A stretch of DNA of 64,000 nt from Beaufortia kweichowensis (Eukaryota > Chordata > Actinopteri > Cypriniformes > Gastromyzontidae), in assembly GCA_019155185.1 (NCBI GenBank), contig CM032815.1:8007001-8071000 (forward strand). The letters are read 5' to 3'. Below are positions 27,601 to 40,199 of the stretch, in pieces. How positions within the stretch are numbered: the first letter of the stretch is position 1; each line of letters starts with the position of its first letter. The position numbers and the translations under genes were made by a program. The notes beneath the pieces were generated by a model. It had not been told where the DNA came from and ran no database searches. It saw only the letters and a list, made by a program, of their open reading frames with translations.

Positions 27601-30600
27601 AAACCATTTACTTTTTCTAGATTTATTTTCTAGATCAGACAGAATTTGTTATTTTTGCTATGTCATATCCTTCTAAATTGTGATCACAAGAGAATATTTT
27701 CGAGAATAATGTGCACAGATTAATCATGCACAAGGAACCATTTTCTTTCATCTTGACTTTACTTTCTTTACAGGGACAATGTAAATGTTACATGCATCTA
27801 TCTGGTCATCATCGTGTACTTGCTTTGGGTGGGACTGGTGTTGTCTGCAGGGATCCATGTTATTCAGGGATCATTGATCCAAGTCTTGTTCCTTGGGAAC
27901 CTAACACAAATCACATTTTCAGACACACATCCGTGCAGATCTAAAGAACCATTGAGGACCAGCAGAAGGGTCCTCTACTCCAGTGGAAAAAAACACTTGA
28001 ACCCGGACACAAGAGAGACAGCTCCATCTATATCAAAGGCAGAGAAAGAAAACACAGTCTGACAAAAAGACAAACAACCTTCAGTTGCTCACATCAGTTT
28101 CAATGATCACTCACAAGATGTCAGTAGATAATTCTTGGGGCAACCAAGTGACCTATGGATTCTCGATTGAATCGTGATTAAGGACCTCATCATTCTTTCG
28201 AAGCCTCTAATGTCTAGTTTATCTGAAAGAATCAATCATATAGAAGACTAAATGAACTTCCACACAAATAAAGAATGCTAATCCGTGCATCACGATAAAT
28301 TTGCTAATCTTGTTGGGGCTTCTGGCATCTGCTTACTCACGGTTCAAAATCCTCTTTTGCACATTACAATGTTACATGGAATCCAATTATGCAAATGTAT
28401 TCGCCGCCTCCGCGTGACCCTTACAACATTTTATCATTGAGTTGTTGATCCAGCCCTACTACTTGACAGAGGCCAAAACTTTGTGGCATAAACATGATCT
28501 CAATGTAGTAAAGTGATTAATGAACTGCCCAGTAGAATTATAGTTTAAAAAATGAAATGTAAAACCAGACAAATATAACTCAATAAAGTATAACTGTATT
28601 GTCTACATCAGAGAAATCAAGCGATATGACTCACGCAAATCTCATTTCCACACATCAAGAATAGCCTTTACTTTTACACAAACTTGCATAAATAAGGGCA
28701 ATCAAAGAAAAATGTAAGCAATTAAGTGTGTAAGCAATAAATATTGTTTATTGCCTAGTTGTCTCAATCATACTATATTTCTCTTTTATAATTTATAATT
28801 ATACAAGCTTAAGATCTCCATGTCTGACAGAAAGCACATTTGATTCTTTTTCTATTAGTTCAGGAATGGCAAAAGTCACTGCATTACAGTTACAAGCTTC
28901 GCTCTCGATATAAAATACAATACATCCCAAGAAACAGCTCTAACACAGCTGTAAGTCCTGATGAATAGCTGAAGCAAGTGCCTTTAGCAGGTTGTTGGTT
29001 ACATGTTTGAAGCAATAACTTTGTCTAATCTCTCACCAGTGGTATATATTTTAGTTATATATTTTTAGACAAACATTTAGATAAACATAAACTAAAGATG
29101 CTGAGCAGACTTAAAGTGTCAAATGTAATTCATGATATGGTACAACCCTACAGCTATCCAAATCATACAGCTAATCAACCAGTATTTAGCAGCTTGGCCA
29201 CCCTGATGAGAATGCTAACACATAAATCACAACGGCTCAAATTAAAGCCTTTTAGTTAAACTGCACTTTTTAAATCTAATTTGCTGTTCAAATGTTCTAC
29301 ATTTTAATACTGAATTCATGTAGGGTACTTAAAAAAACACAATTTTTAAAATCTATTTACAACAAACCCCAGGCCCACCTGCTATGAATTTCATTTTCAC
29401 CTCTCCTAAGAAAAGCAAAAATCACAAAATTAAATCTCTTTAATTCCTCATTGTTTCTCTTAGACACAAATGAAAATAAATGAAAGGCAAAGGTAATCTT
29501 ATTAATGTCCTCAAAAAAAAGACCCAGAAACCTTACATAAGTCTTCCTTATGTCTTATATATGTCTAGTAATGTTTGAGAATACTGAAATGTCTGAGAAG
29601 CAGGTCATTTGGTCTGCATTTAAAGTAACAATAGAGAAACAATAGACATGTTAAAGAAATCTCACACAATGTTGTGAATGAATGTCATTCTACAGGTTAT
29701 ACTTAATCTTGTTTTCTTGCAATGTACTGTACAACTGATAAAATATCTCGAGAAAATAGGGTAAAGACAATAACCACACTTCCATGATTAATTCAGGATC
29801 ACCTGAGGCTAAAAAGAGAAATGCAGTATGAGAAAGTCATTAAGTGAGGCTGAATAATCAGGAGGAAACCGCTGCAGGTTTCAGGAGTGAAGTTGAGATA
29901 AACAGTCTGCTCAAGTGAAACAGTGTTAGAGAATGATGCTGTATACATGAATAGTTTATACTGCTGTGATTAATGTGCTCTAGGGTTTATATGTGTGTAT
30001 GGCCAATGAGGGATGAATGTAACATCTATTCAAGTTGAGCTTTTCACTGTGGCGTTTCATAGATTTAAAATTCTAGTTGAGAAATGACTTTCGAGAAGAA
30101 AATGTGATTTCAGAGAAAGCTACTGAATATTTAAAAATTTGCACAAGAGCTTTAAATTACAAGAGTTAAAATATAAATATCTAAAATCTGATAAATAAGA
30201 GACTTTTATTCTGTTTGGTATTTCAATGGCCATCAAGATTTCATCTTATTATTTTGGGATTCATTTGTTAAAGAAATAAGCTGTCTTGTTCTCTGACTAA
30301 CCGCTTTTCTTCAATAACATTTAAACAGGATATTCAATGAGAAAAAACTTTGATTTGTTAAAACCAAAACTCAGGACTACTCTACTCCGAAATACAGCCA
30401 GCACTTAATGACTGACATGTAAACAGCCTTGGTGACATCATTTAAAAAGAAACTGATTTCAAAGAAATTGATCATTTGCAATAACATGCACAATCATATC
30501 ATAAATGTGTATAAATGTGATTTCGAGTTGACAAACAAATACCCAGAAGCAACACTACTACGTAAAGAAATCTTGGTGTTACATCATATATTCCTTGTTT

Positions 30601-30929
30601 AGTTATTCTCCAAAGCACCAAAATGATAAGAGAAGGGTTTCTACAGCTAAATTCTATAGCAACAAAATGTTTTTATAAAAAATAGACAAATCAAGAAAAA
30701 CTATACATCAAACCATACCAGAAAAAACAATTCTATGTTTTACCAAAGCAGCCACCAACACTGAAGTGTGATATGCAAAGCATAAAATCATGTATCAGCG
30801 CTCCAAATATGTAATAAATTCTCAACAGTTCAATTAAGAAGAGCTCTTTAAAAATCCTAAATACAACTATACAGGCGAACCTGATAACACACCCTGGTTA
30901 TTACGCTGTAAAATACACTGACATTATGG

Positions 30930-31620
30930 CTTCCTGTATTGATTTAACAACCAATTACGGATGGCCCTCTCATGTTGTCTTTATAGATCCAGCTGTGGTG
31001 GAGGAGAAATTACCTTCTGTTGGAAATGGCATAAACAGTTTTTTTTTTACATCACGAACACGCTCAATTTACAACGTTGAGTGCTGTTAAAACATGGTCT
31101 GTTGCATTGTACAGATATTAGCAATCTATTAAGACTCGCCTCTCAAGGGTTCGTTAGTAACGGCACAATAAAGAGAGGATTATCCAAGCTAAATGTGCGG
31201 CCACGTCTCAAGAGTTTATGTCCTTCATCTAAAGCGTCGGACCATTTGCGTAATTGGTTTGAAATTGCAAACCACACACAAACCTATGAATAAGGTGTGC
31301 GACGTAATTGAAGCAAACAAAATGAAAGCAATTTTGCACCTGCTGTTCGGCCTGTGTTTATTGTTGCTCTAAGCCGGGTCATTCGCACTGGCAGTATCGC
31401 CTAAGTTGAATTTATGAGAGACCTTAAGTAGGTCAAGCTCATCATCTCGTGAACGTCTGTGTTTAGAGGTGACTTTCTCCTTGGGGACTTTTACCCTTTG
31501 CGGTATTGCTTGTTTTTCTGCAACTCTTCGGTCATCTTTTAATAAGCGACTCCATTCAGAGAAATAAATGAAAAACTGCACGTTGCCTGGTTTTAATGGT
31601 GTAATCACCTAAAGTCCTTA
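30930..31620. other. CpG-retaining non-coding block, candidate conserved element
   Basis: Within AT-rich intron this stretch keeps many CpG dinucleotides and a balanced composition, with no splice-flanked open frame on either strand. A 79-codon minus frame (31369-31608) is rich in K, R and D but unrecognised. Such blocks inside long introns of developmental-locus genes are often conserved enhancers. That is inference from composition only. Confidence 0.3.
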
Positions 31621-32082
31621 AGATAATTACATCTTCACAAGCCGATTCTCACTAGCTGCCTGAAGTCTTTATAATAATTACTGGTGTTTGCTAAGGTGAG
31701 GATTACTGTTACTATCTTCCATACAGAAGGTTACACTTGATCCTACATTCTGTCTTATCCAGTTCATGCATGCGGTGCATACACAGCATACATTTATTTT
31801 GACAGTTATATTAACAGATTACATCATTCACCCTACACACTGCAAGCAGAGTTTCACTGCTCGGCCTTTTAAGCCCTAGCAACCATCCAGAAACCCTAAA
31901 ACAACACAGCAGCAGGTCTTCTATGGGCAAGCAATAGAAAAATCTAGCTTTCATCTATCATAAAACATTCTTCTTATGCACATTTTGTGCTAGAGACAAG
32001 CTAAAGTGTGCCGTTACTTTTCTTTCTAATCCATTGAAGTTTTTACCTTACACTGATAGTTTATGTTTCCGCTCAAACCAGT

Positions 32083-32285
32083 ATATGACTTTTTCTTCTG
32101 CAGAACACAAAAGAAGATATTCTGAGAAATGTCTCAATGGTTTTGTGTTCATACAATGGAAGTCAATGTGGGTCAGTGTTGTTTGATTATAAGCATTCTT
32201 CAAAATATCTTCTGTGTTCTGCAGAAGTCATACAGGATTGCAATGACATTAAAATGAATAAATGATGAAAGTATTTTCACTTCTA
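32083..32285. mobile_element. Cyprinid palindromic MITE fragment
   Basis: The left half TATGACTTTTTCTTCTGCAG with AACACAAAAGAAGATATTCT is mirrored by AATATCTTCTGTGTTCTGCA then GAAGTCATACAGG. The core retains the family's ACAATGGAAGTCAATG segment. The outer ends (the CACCCAAAAA termini) are lost on the left and degenerate on the right. It belongs to the same family as the copy at 471-902. No coding capacity. Confidence 0.75.
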
Positions 32286-34159
32286 ATGAAAACTGCAACA
32301 TTCTGGCAACCATTCAACAACACTCACAGTACCGCTGGTGGATTCAGCACAGGCAAGAACCACTAACAAAAATCTAGTTGTCATGTTCAATGAAAAAGCA
32401 CATTTTCCTTTGGCCATAACAAGACAGGAGGCAGCAATGTGTGCGAGCTTAGGAAAACAGTGGGAGAGGTTGTTAAAATGGGTCAGTGATAGGACAGTGT
32501 CATTGATATCGTAAGTGGCAGAGATGGGTGAAGGGTGCACACTACTCAGTCGCATCTGTCGAGCGCTGCTGCGTTTGACAGTCCAGTGGACTGTTGGCTT
32601 GTGCAGCGTGTGTGGGCGCCCCTGTCGCATTACTGCGGCTCGTACTCAAACAGCCTTCCAGACAGCTGTCACGGTCAGAGACTAATGCACTTCAACGGCG
32701 AAAAAACAATCAGTGGCACCACCAGAGGAGATGCACATATGTCCACACTGCATCTGTTAGACAGCACCCGACTACAACACAAAAAAAAAGACATGGCCTT
32801 TAATGCAAGAGATTTCTCAATATGTCACCGAAGCACTGAAAGTTATGCCATGTTTTCTCACATTCAACAAATATTCATTAGCATGTCACATAGCAAAAAC
32901 GATCACATACATGTTTACCATAACACGTTTAACTTTGTGCAAAATGAAAAAAAATTGAGAGATGATGCAAATAAATTATTAAACTGTTTCATCACAAACA
33001 GGCACTTCAAAGGAAATGATTCATCTAAACTTTCCAACTCTAATGACATTTTAATGAGCTTTATATAAAAATGACTAAAATATCTCTGTAACCCTTCATA
33101 ACCACCAAACACATTTCAGTAAAAATGGCTAATAAAAATCTTAAAATATTCACAATGCTGGTTTATTTTACAAATCAACACTGAACAAATCATAAACACT
33201 TAATATACTGCTATTTTCTAGTATGTGTATGAAAGAACAGCAGAATTCATTTCCAGAAAAAACAGACTTTTTCTCAGCTACTGAGAAGGAACATAAATTC
33301 AGTGGTGAAATAAAAACTCCTTACCGTACCCTGACAGTAAGATTATAATAATGATTTAAAGATTGAGCTGCATGGTATGATTTTGCAGGAAACGTCAGTG
33401 TGATGTAATTTGACTTCAAACCACAAAGATAAATATCCAAAGTAAACTTCAATTTCATGTTTAAATAAAAAATGAGACAGAGGGGCAAAATTTATAGATT
33501 ACAGCTTTAACAAATTCTGCTATTGCGCTGCTGTGTGGGTTGCTGAATTTTGTCTCTCTAATATCTAAAAATGTAATGCCACTGCTGATCAAATTCTTAT
33601 GTTAATGGTAATCAGATCAGATTGAATCACGAGTCAGCAGTTTGCTATCATAGCACAGATTCCTGCAGTTAATGGAGGTCAACAGAAACACGTGTGTGTA
33701 CCTGGCAGTTAGATGCTATGAGACATGCATCTGTACATCGAAACACAAACCTCTAAATAACCCGCTTTTGACAAAAGGGCACGCTCTCACCCATCGCCTG
33801 AAAACTGCTTGTGCCCTTTATGTGAAACAACCAATCAGAGCGCAGCAATGACACAGCAAACTGGAGGAGACAGCTGATTAGAAAATACCGCGGTACATTA
33901 CTGAGGTGCTCGGCCTATTCAATCCACCACACTACAATACAGCATACAAACATAAACCCATTAAGGCTTTGAGTAAGTTATGATGATTGTTTACCAACCC
34001 AGACGATTGGCTGTTATTGCTCAATTTATGGAGGCATCAGTTATCATCTTTGCATTGGATAGTTCTCCTAAAAACCTTAGAGATAAATAACAAGAAGCAA
34101 AAATCAGGTGACGAGTTAACAAACAGTAAGAGTATCGGGCTATAAAATGACCAATTCTA

Positions 34160-34700
34160 CCATGATTTATTTATTTAAATTTTACATATATCAGCACCAA
34201 TGGCTATATTCATGGCAATCAACAGTATTTACAAAGCACACACAAAAAAACAAAAGAAAAAAAAAAAACATTACAATCACTTCAAATAAAATATAAATAC
34301 AACCATAATGATAACAATTACATACAACTTTTCAATTTAATATTTAATATAAGTCTAAAATTATTCCAGGAGAAACCTTTTTAAAAATGTCCATTCATAT
34401 ATTTTCTGAATAAAAACGTTGTCTAATATCATTTAAACAAGGACATTCTATTAAAATATGTTTGACACTCAAGAAATCTTTATACAAATCACAAACCGGC
34501 TTCTCTTCCCCTTTTAATAAATATGAGTGAGTGAGTCTTGAGTGGCCAATTCCACATCTTGTATAAACAACCTGATCCAATTCTACCATGATTTGGTCAA
34601 ACAGATAGTTCTGATAGCATTGATAGAGCTGTTGCTCTTTTGGACCGCTCTGGATGCTAAAACAAACAAAGAGTGTTTTTGAGAAAATCAACCTACGAAG
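34160..34700 (-). mobile_element. LINE fragment, C-terminal end of ORF2 (I/Jockey-like clade)
   Basis: The minus-strand frame 34691-34395 carries VVYTRCGIGHSRLTHSYLLK then GEEKPVC and SVKHILIECPCLNDIRQRFY. This is the characteristic C-terminal segment of reverse-transcriptase ORF2 in fish and insect I/Jockey-type LINEs (consensus TRxRIGHxRLTHxxLLxGE, PxC, HILxxC). Only about 80 residues remain. The frame upstream (34,692 onward) does not continue recognisably into RNase H or reverse transcriptase, so the copy is 5'-truncated and dead. The 3' tail is AT-rich (AAATAAATAAAT). It sits in the same orientation as pde4d. Confidence 0.8.
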
Positions 34701-37644
34701 GGCTTACTAAGGTGCCCATTTAAACTACGCTGGGATTTTAAAATTACACATCAAGTACAATTTTCCATTTCTTTTCTTTTCATCTCATTGCCGTCTAAAA
34801 CAACCTATGGTCTACAGACTGCACACGTCTCGACACTTCTAGCCACGCACCCTCAGTCGGAGACGCATTTGGACACGTAATTATAAAAGCACTTAAAGGT
34901 GGTGGGCACAAACAGGTTCGCCTTTGCTCTCGGCGGCCTCATTTAAAGGCATTAAAAACAACGATCTGTAGCCGCACCGCTGGTCATGTCTGACGTTGAT
35001 TCTGCCTGACGGTGCAGAAGGTGATGTGGGGGGTTGATCTCTGTCACATTATAACTGTCTGAGAATGACACGTACTTCCATCAGAAATCACATGGCTGAC
35101 CAGAACTCCTTCACAAAGACACACAGCGTTTAGCAGAGGTCACACATGGGCCATCTAAATTGACAATCTGAATTATTGTAATTTCTTTACAAAGTATCAG
35201 TGACATTAGAATGAAGAAGCTAATGTACTTTTTTCTTTGCATGGATATTAAAAACAACAAGAAGCGGTTCACAACTTATTTTTGTGATGTCAACTTCAAC
35301 CCACTTAAAAAACTGAGTAACCTGCAATTTAGTGTTTCAGAGATGGTGATAGACGAGCAAAAGTTATGAAAAGCAGCTAAAATTGAAAAAAAGATATATT
35401 TTTCAAGAAAAAGGCAGGATTTGATCGGATTGTGGAAAATAGAAATACAAATTGGAAAAAACATGCGTTGGTAAATTGCTCACAATAACACAAGTAGCAT
35501 TTATTAAGAAGGTCAATTTCATGTTAAATTTATTATGAAAAGTAATATTCTGTGCAGAATAAGTGCTTTAGGTGCAAGTCCAAACTGTAGAAAACAGATA
35601 TTTAATTCCTTTAAACATTTTTAAAAGCATGTTTTTCTCTCAAAAGTTCAATATTTCATGTTTTACTCAGAGCTCACAGCATGATGCATCAAACCTCAGA
35701 GGAGAAGAACGAGCGCAATTAAAAAATAAAAGTTTATGAGAACACAGCTTAGCAGGAGTCATCGTTATAGCGAGCTGTGATGATTCTTCCAGCATCACAG
35801 ACTTTACTGAATAATATTGCTTTGCCCTACTTCCATGATGCCAATGGTGGAATTGATTCCTCTTTCACATTTTGTACCTAGACAACAGAAAAGCTGAAAT
35901 GAACTTACAGTCCCCAGCGTGTCTGTTGCCGTGCAATCAATCTTTTTCATCCTGTTAGACGCTACAGCGTGTAATTCCTCACACCGTCAAAATTCTAGAA
36001 GAGAAACACAGAGATAAAGCTGGTCAAACAGTCAAAAAAAAAAAAAACTACAACAGTAGTAAAAAATAGTAAATGAAACGCATTAGTATTTGGAATACAG
36101 CTAGAAGGTTAAGATGCTGTATTAACACAAAAATTAAGATGGAAAGCTTAACACCCACGACTGAGATTACAGTTGAGTCACATCCAGATTTGTATTGTAT
36201 TACAACAGGTCATGAACACAAACCTGAGCCAGCAGCAGATTAAACAAAGAATACAATTGAGAAGACACACACCCACTACTGTAATATACTGACAGAAACC
36301 TACAACAGAAACGAAATCTGGCAGAAGTTTGATGGATGTTTCCCACTTTAAGCCTACTCGGCCAAAACAGTGTGAAGATATCAGTAGAAATGTCTGCCAG
36401 CCTCTTGATGTGACTCTTCATCAGGTTGTGAGAGCAACATGACCTCAGGACTGTCACAAACACAACACTTACACTGCGAGATGAACCGAGAGCTCCTGCA
36501 GCCTCCAGACTAGTTATAAATATTTACAAACTGAAAAACCAAAAGAGAATGATGTAATGGCAAAGAAATTTTGGAGGGATGGGGGTAAACGGCACCGATG
36601 CTAGATTAAATCAGCACGTAGAAAAGAACTGCACTGATGTGATGTTTAGCCTGTTCAATATCTCCATCCCTATGCAAAGATGTTGTGTGTGGATGCTGTG
36701 CGGTTGCTAAGGTGTTTTTATGAGTTGCTAGACAGCAGCAAAGGGTGCTCAAGCCGCAGGTATCATTCATTACATTTACAATATGGCAGATACTTACAGT
36801 GCAATTAAGCTATACAGTTACCAGACATTCATTTAAAGAGCATCTGTGATGGATTTTCCAGTAACTTAACATCAGCAACAGAGACAAACTGGTTTCTTGA
36901 CAGTCAGAGCGATGAACGAAAACAAGACGTGAAAAGCTCGCTGTGATTGTCACAATAAGGCCTGTGATGTAAACTGTGATGATTTGTGTCAGACTAAATG
37001 GGGTACAATAACAAGTTAAATCCTTTTTTTATCACAGTAAAGAATGAATCATTTCCTTTACAATCACATACGGATAATGACGCACTAAAGATTGATGGTT
37101 CTGCTAACTAGTTTGTGACTCACTGTGCATCCAAAACCAGTGGATATGTTGGCATCCAGCACCGCTCTTTAATTCAACCCTACACTCCAAAGACTCTGCA
37201 AATCACTTTAAAAAGTACTCAGATAATTGTGGGATTTTCTGCCATTAAAGTGCCCTAATTCACTTGCTGCTACAGGCTGATATTAAATGGAAAACGAACC
37301 AGGAGGCAGTAATGATAAATATTAAGCCATTTGAATGGCATTAGGACACACTGTCGAGACGCAGCCGTCACAGCGAGATCTTTCTCGGGGGGAAGATTAC
37401 ATGAAAAGGCTTCTTGACATCACTGTGCGTCATTAAGACACATATGACTGTCCCTGCAAGGCCTCTTATAACTGTCTGTCAGACTGCTGGTGGAGAAAAA
37501 CACTGAATATAAACACACACGTCAGGTCATGGTCAGGATTAGCTAATGCTCCATTTCTATACTGGATAGAGAATGTCAGTAATGTGTTGTCTATACAAAG
37601 AGAAAAGATTGCTTTCTTTTGACAGAACACTTCAAGGAATATCA

Positions 37645-37712
37645 TTAATATAATATAATATAATATAATATAATATAATATAATATAATATAATATAATA
37701 TAATATAATATA
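37645..37712 (+). repeat. TAATA pentanucleotide array
   Basis: About 13 tandem, essentially perfect copies of the 5-bp unit TAATA/TATAA run from 37645 to 37712. The array lies in pde4d intronic DNA and produces the artificial YIILYYIIL open frame on the minus strand. Confidence 0.95.
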
Positions 37713-40182
37713 CATAAAACTGCAGTGACGACCAAAGAACCGAGAACACAATTTTTGCTTCAATTAAAGTAAGAAATGTCGTTTCACAGTTTTCCAGTAT
37801 TTTCTCTAAAAATAAATTAAAAATTCAGCGTACACATGCTGAACAACAATAATTCCAGCAAATTCTACTGAGATTGTAATAAACAGAGACGCAACATGAG
37901 ATAGTAGCTTTGATTCCATTATCAATATATTTCTTACAGAATAAATGGTCTTCAAAAACAGCCTGGTCTAATCAGTGTGTGATATTACCCGAGATGCTGA
38001 GGAAATAACCTCATCACAAAGAGCAAAACCAAAAGATTGGAAACATCACAGCTTTCATCAGATGCCAAACTGAGAGGTTTACATACGGGAATCCATTGCA
38101 ATCACACAGTCAGGTGGGATTAGAAACATGAAGTTGTGTTATTTAATATGGTGAAGTCTTTCTAAAATGAGTGAATGTATTAAACTAAATAATCCCAAAA
38201 CAAACTCTTCTCAAGTCTTCTTAAACTTCATCAACAAACTGTTAATATTTTACTCAAAAAGGGATCTAATGCAATAACATTCAGACATTTGTAAGTGTGA
38301 CTTAAGTACCCAAATACTTTATCAAACACAGACAAGCATCTTTAACAACACTGCTCTACCTGTTATGATTTGTTAGATGTTGTGTGATGTCCAGTAGGGG
38401 TCACTGCTGAGCCACCAGAGCTGATATCAGTCTCAAGCCCGTTTATTAAACATATTACTGAGCTATTTCAGATGGATGACTGCTGAGAGCAATTCCACAC
38501 GTATAATAATGAAATAAATATTGGAAGCAAAATTAAAAACGATCAAACACTTGATCACTGAATCCTTTGTAAGCAATATTCTACATTATTAGAAAATGAA
38601 GCAGAGAGATATGCTGTTCTGCATTACAGTACAAGAGATCTGCACTATTTCTAAACTACTGATATAGATAGCAATAACCATCTTTATTATATCATGACAT
38701 CAAACAATAACATCAATGACTGAGCTACCAGCTGATTACACAGTGAAACCATAGCAAAATCTGGACTGCAGTCTCTCTGATCCAAAATCGGTTCTTCATT
38801 AGTAAATGAATGGCTGACACTGAATTATAGAGTTGGATTGGATCATGTTATCATGTTGTAGCCAGTAGCAGTTTTAACCTGATTCAAAAAGTGATCTCAT
38901 GGAAAACAGTGTTCGGCGTGAAATCGCTCAATAGCTGCTGTGTGCCAGATCTGAGAATTGATCGAGACAGATGATGTTCATTGCATGGCATCTCAATACA
39001 AATTACCATCAGCTTTAAAAGCAACCGAGACTGTCAAAAGCTGCCAAGATTACATCACATAAATCTATCACTAAAAATACAAATGAACATTTTAGATTGT
39101 GGATTTTTATGAATTGCTAAAAACCATCCCTGCTGTAACATGCTACTAAAAACCTCTCACAACACCTTCTATAACACCAACACTGTATCAGCGACGTCAT
39201 GTAAAAATCCTGTTTGTAACACCATTCAACATTCCCTATTCACTTCTGACATTCTCAAGTTGCTAAACCTAAAAAAAAAACATTTCTTATGCGTCAGACA
39301 CTAACATAATGTCCATCACTCAGCAGTCATGCAGACGTCTGCGTCTGCTCTGGGTTCATATGTAACAGTTGGTCTCTGCGGGGTGCAGCCGGCGAGCAAA
39401 ATAAGCCTTTAAAAGTCTTGAAGTCTGTCAGTTCTGCAGTTTGATTTCTAAATCTTTCATTTAATCAGCATTTACTTGCCAACACGCCTCCACAGACTTG
39501 TGTTCAATCACACCCAATCAAGCCCACTTTGTCACTGTTAGTTAATGGGCTTTTTTTCTCTAACAGCTGGAAGAGAAAAGCTATAGAAAGCTATTCTAGG
39601 TCATGTTGCCTTCTGAGATGACTGAGGTAACAATAAAAAAAAGAGCTACATCCAGATTTAAACTCAATCTTCTCTGTAGGAACACTGTATGATGATGTTT
39701 TATGGTCACAATTTTATAACAACATATTACTCATACTAGGGATGTGATTATTGGCTGATACTCATCTATATGCTGTCTGCTATCAAAATAAAGGCATAAA
39801 AAGACTACAATATAATATAACTTCTATAAAAATCTATACAGAGCACACAGCATATAGAACATATTAAATATTACACAGACATTACACAATGGCAAATTAT
39901 GTAATGCAAATTAATTTTCCATCTCTAGTGTAAATCACTAATCTAATATGGTTTCAAATGTAAATACTTTTAATTAGGCCTAAACATTACAAATAAAATG
40001 ACATTCACAACCAGTTTTATTGTCTAAAATGTTACATGCTTTAGAGTGAAACTGAGACTTTATTTTATCCTTTAGAATTTCAAATGTGTGAAAGGAGTCA
40101 GACCTGAAGACATTAAAGTGTCATAAACAAAATCCATTTCTATAAACTGTGATGTCTATGAAACCTGTTGTTGTTGTCTATA

Positions 40183-40199
40183 GATATATATATATATAT
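40183..40199 (+). repeat. Short AT dinucleotide tract
   Basis: A short ATATATAT run in intronic sequence. Unremarkable. Confidence 0.75.

Noticed and set aside
37466..37735. 89-codon minus frame with YIILYYIIL repeats
   Set aside because: Translation of the TAATA pentanucleotide array.
39728..39925. Possible hAT-like element starting TAGGGATGTG and ending CATCTCTA
   Set aside because: The termini are only weakly matched and the flanking octamers differ, so no target duplication supports it.
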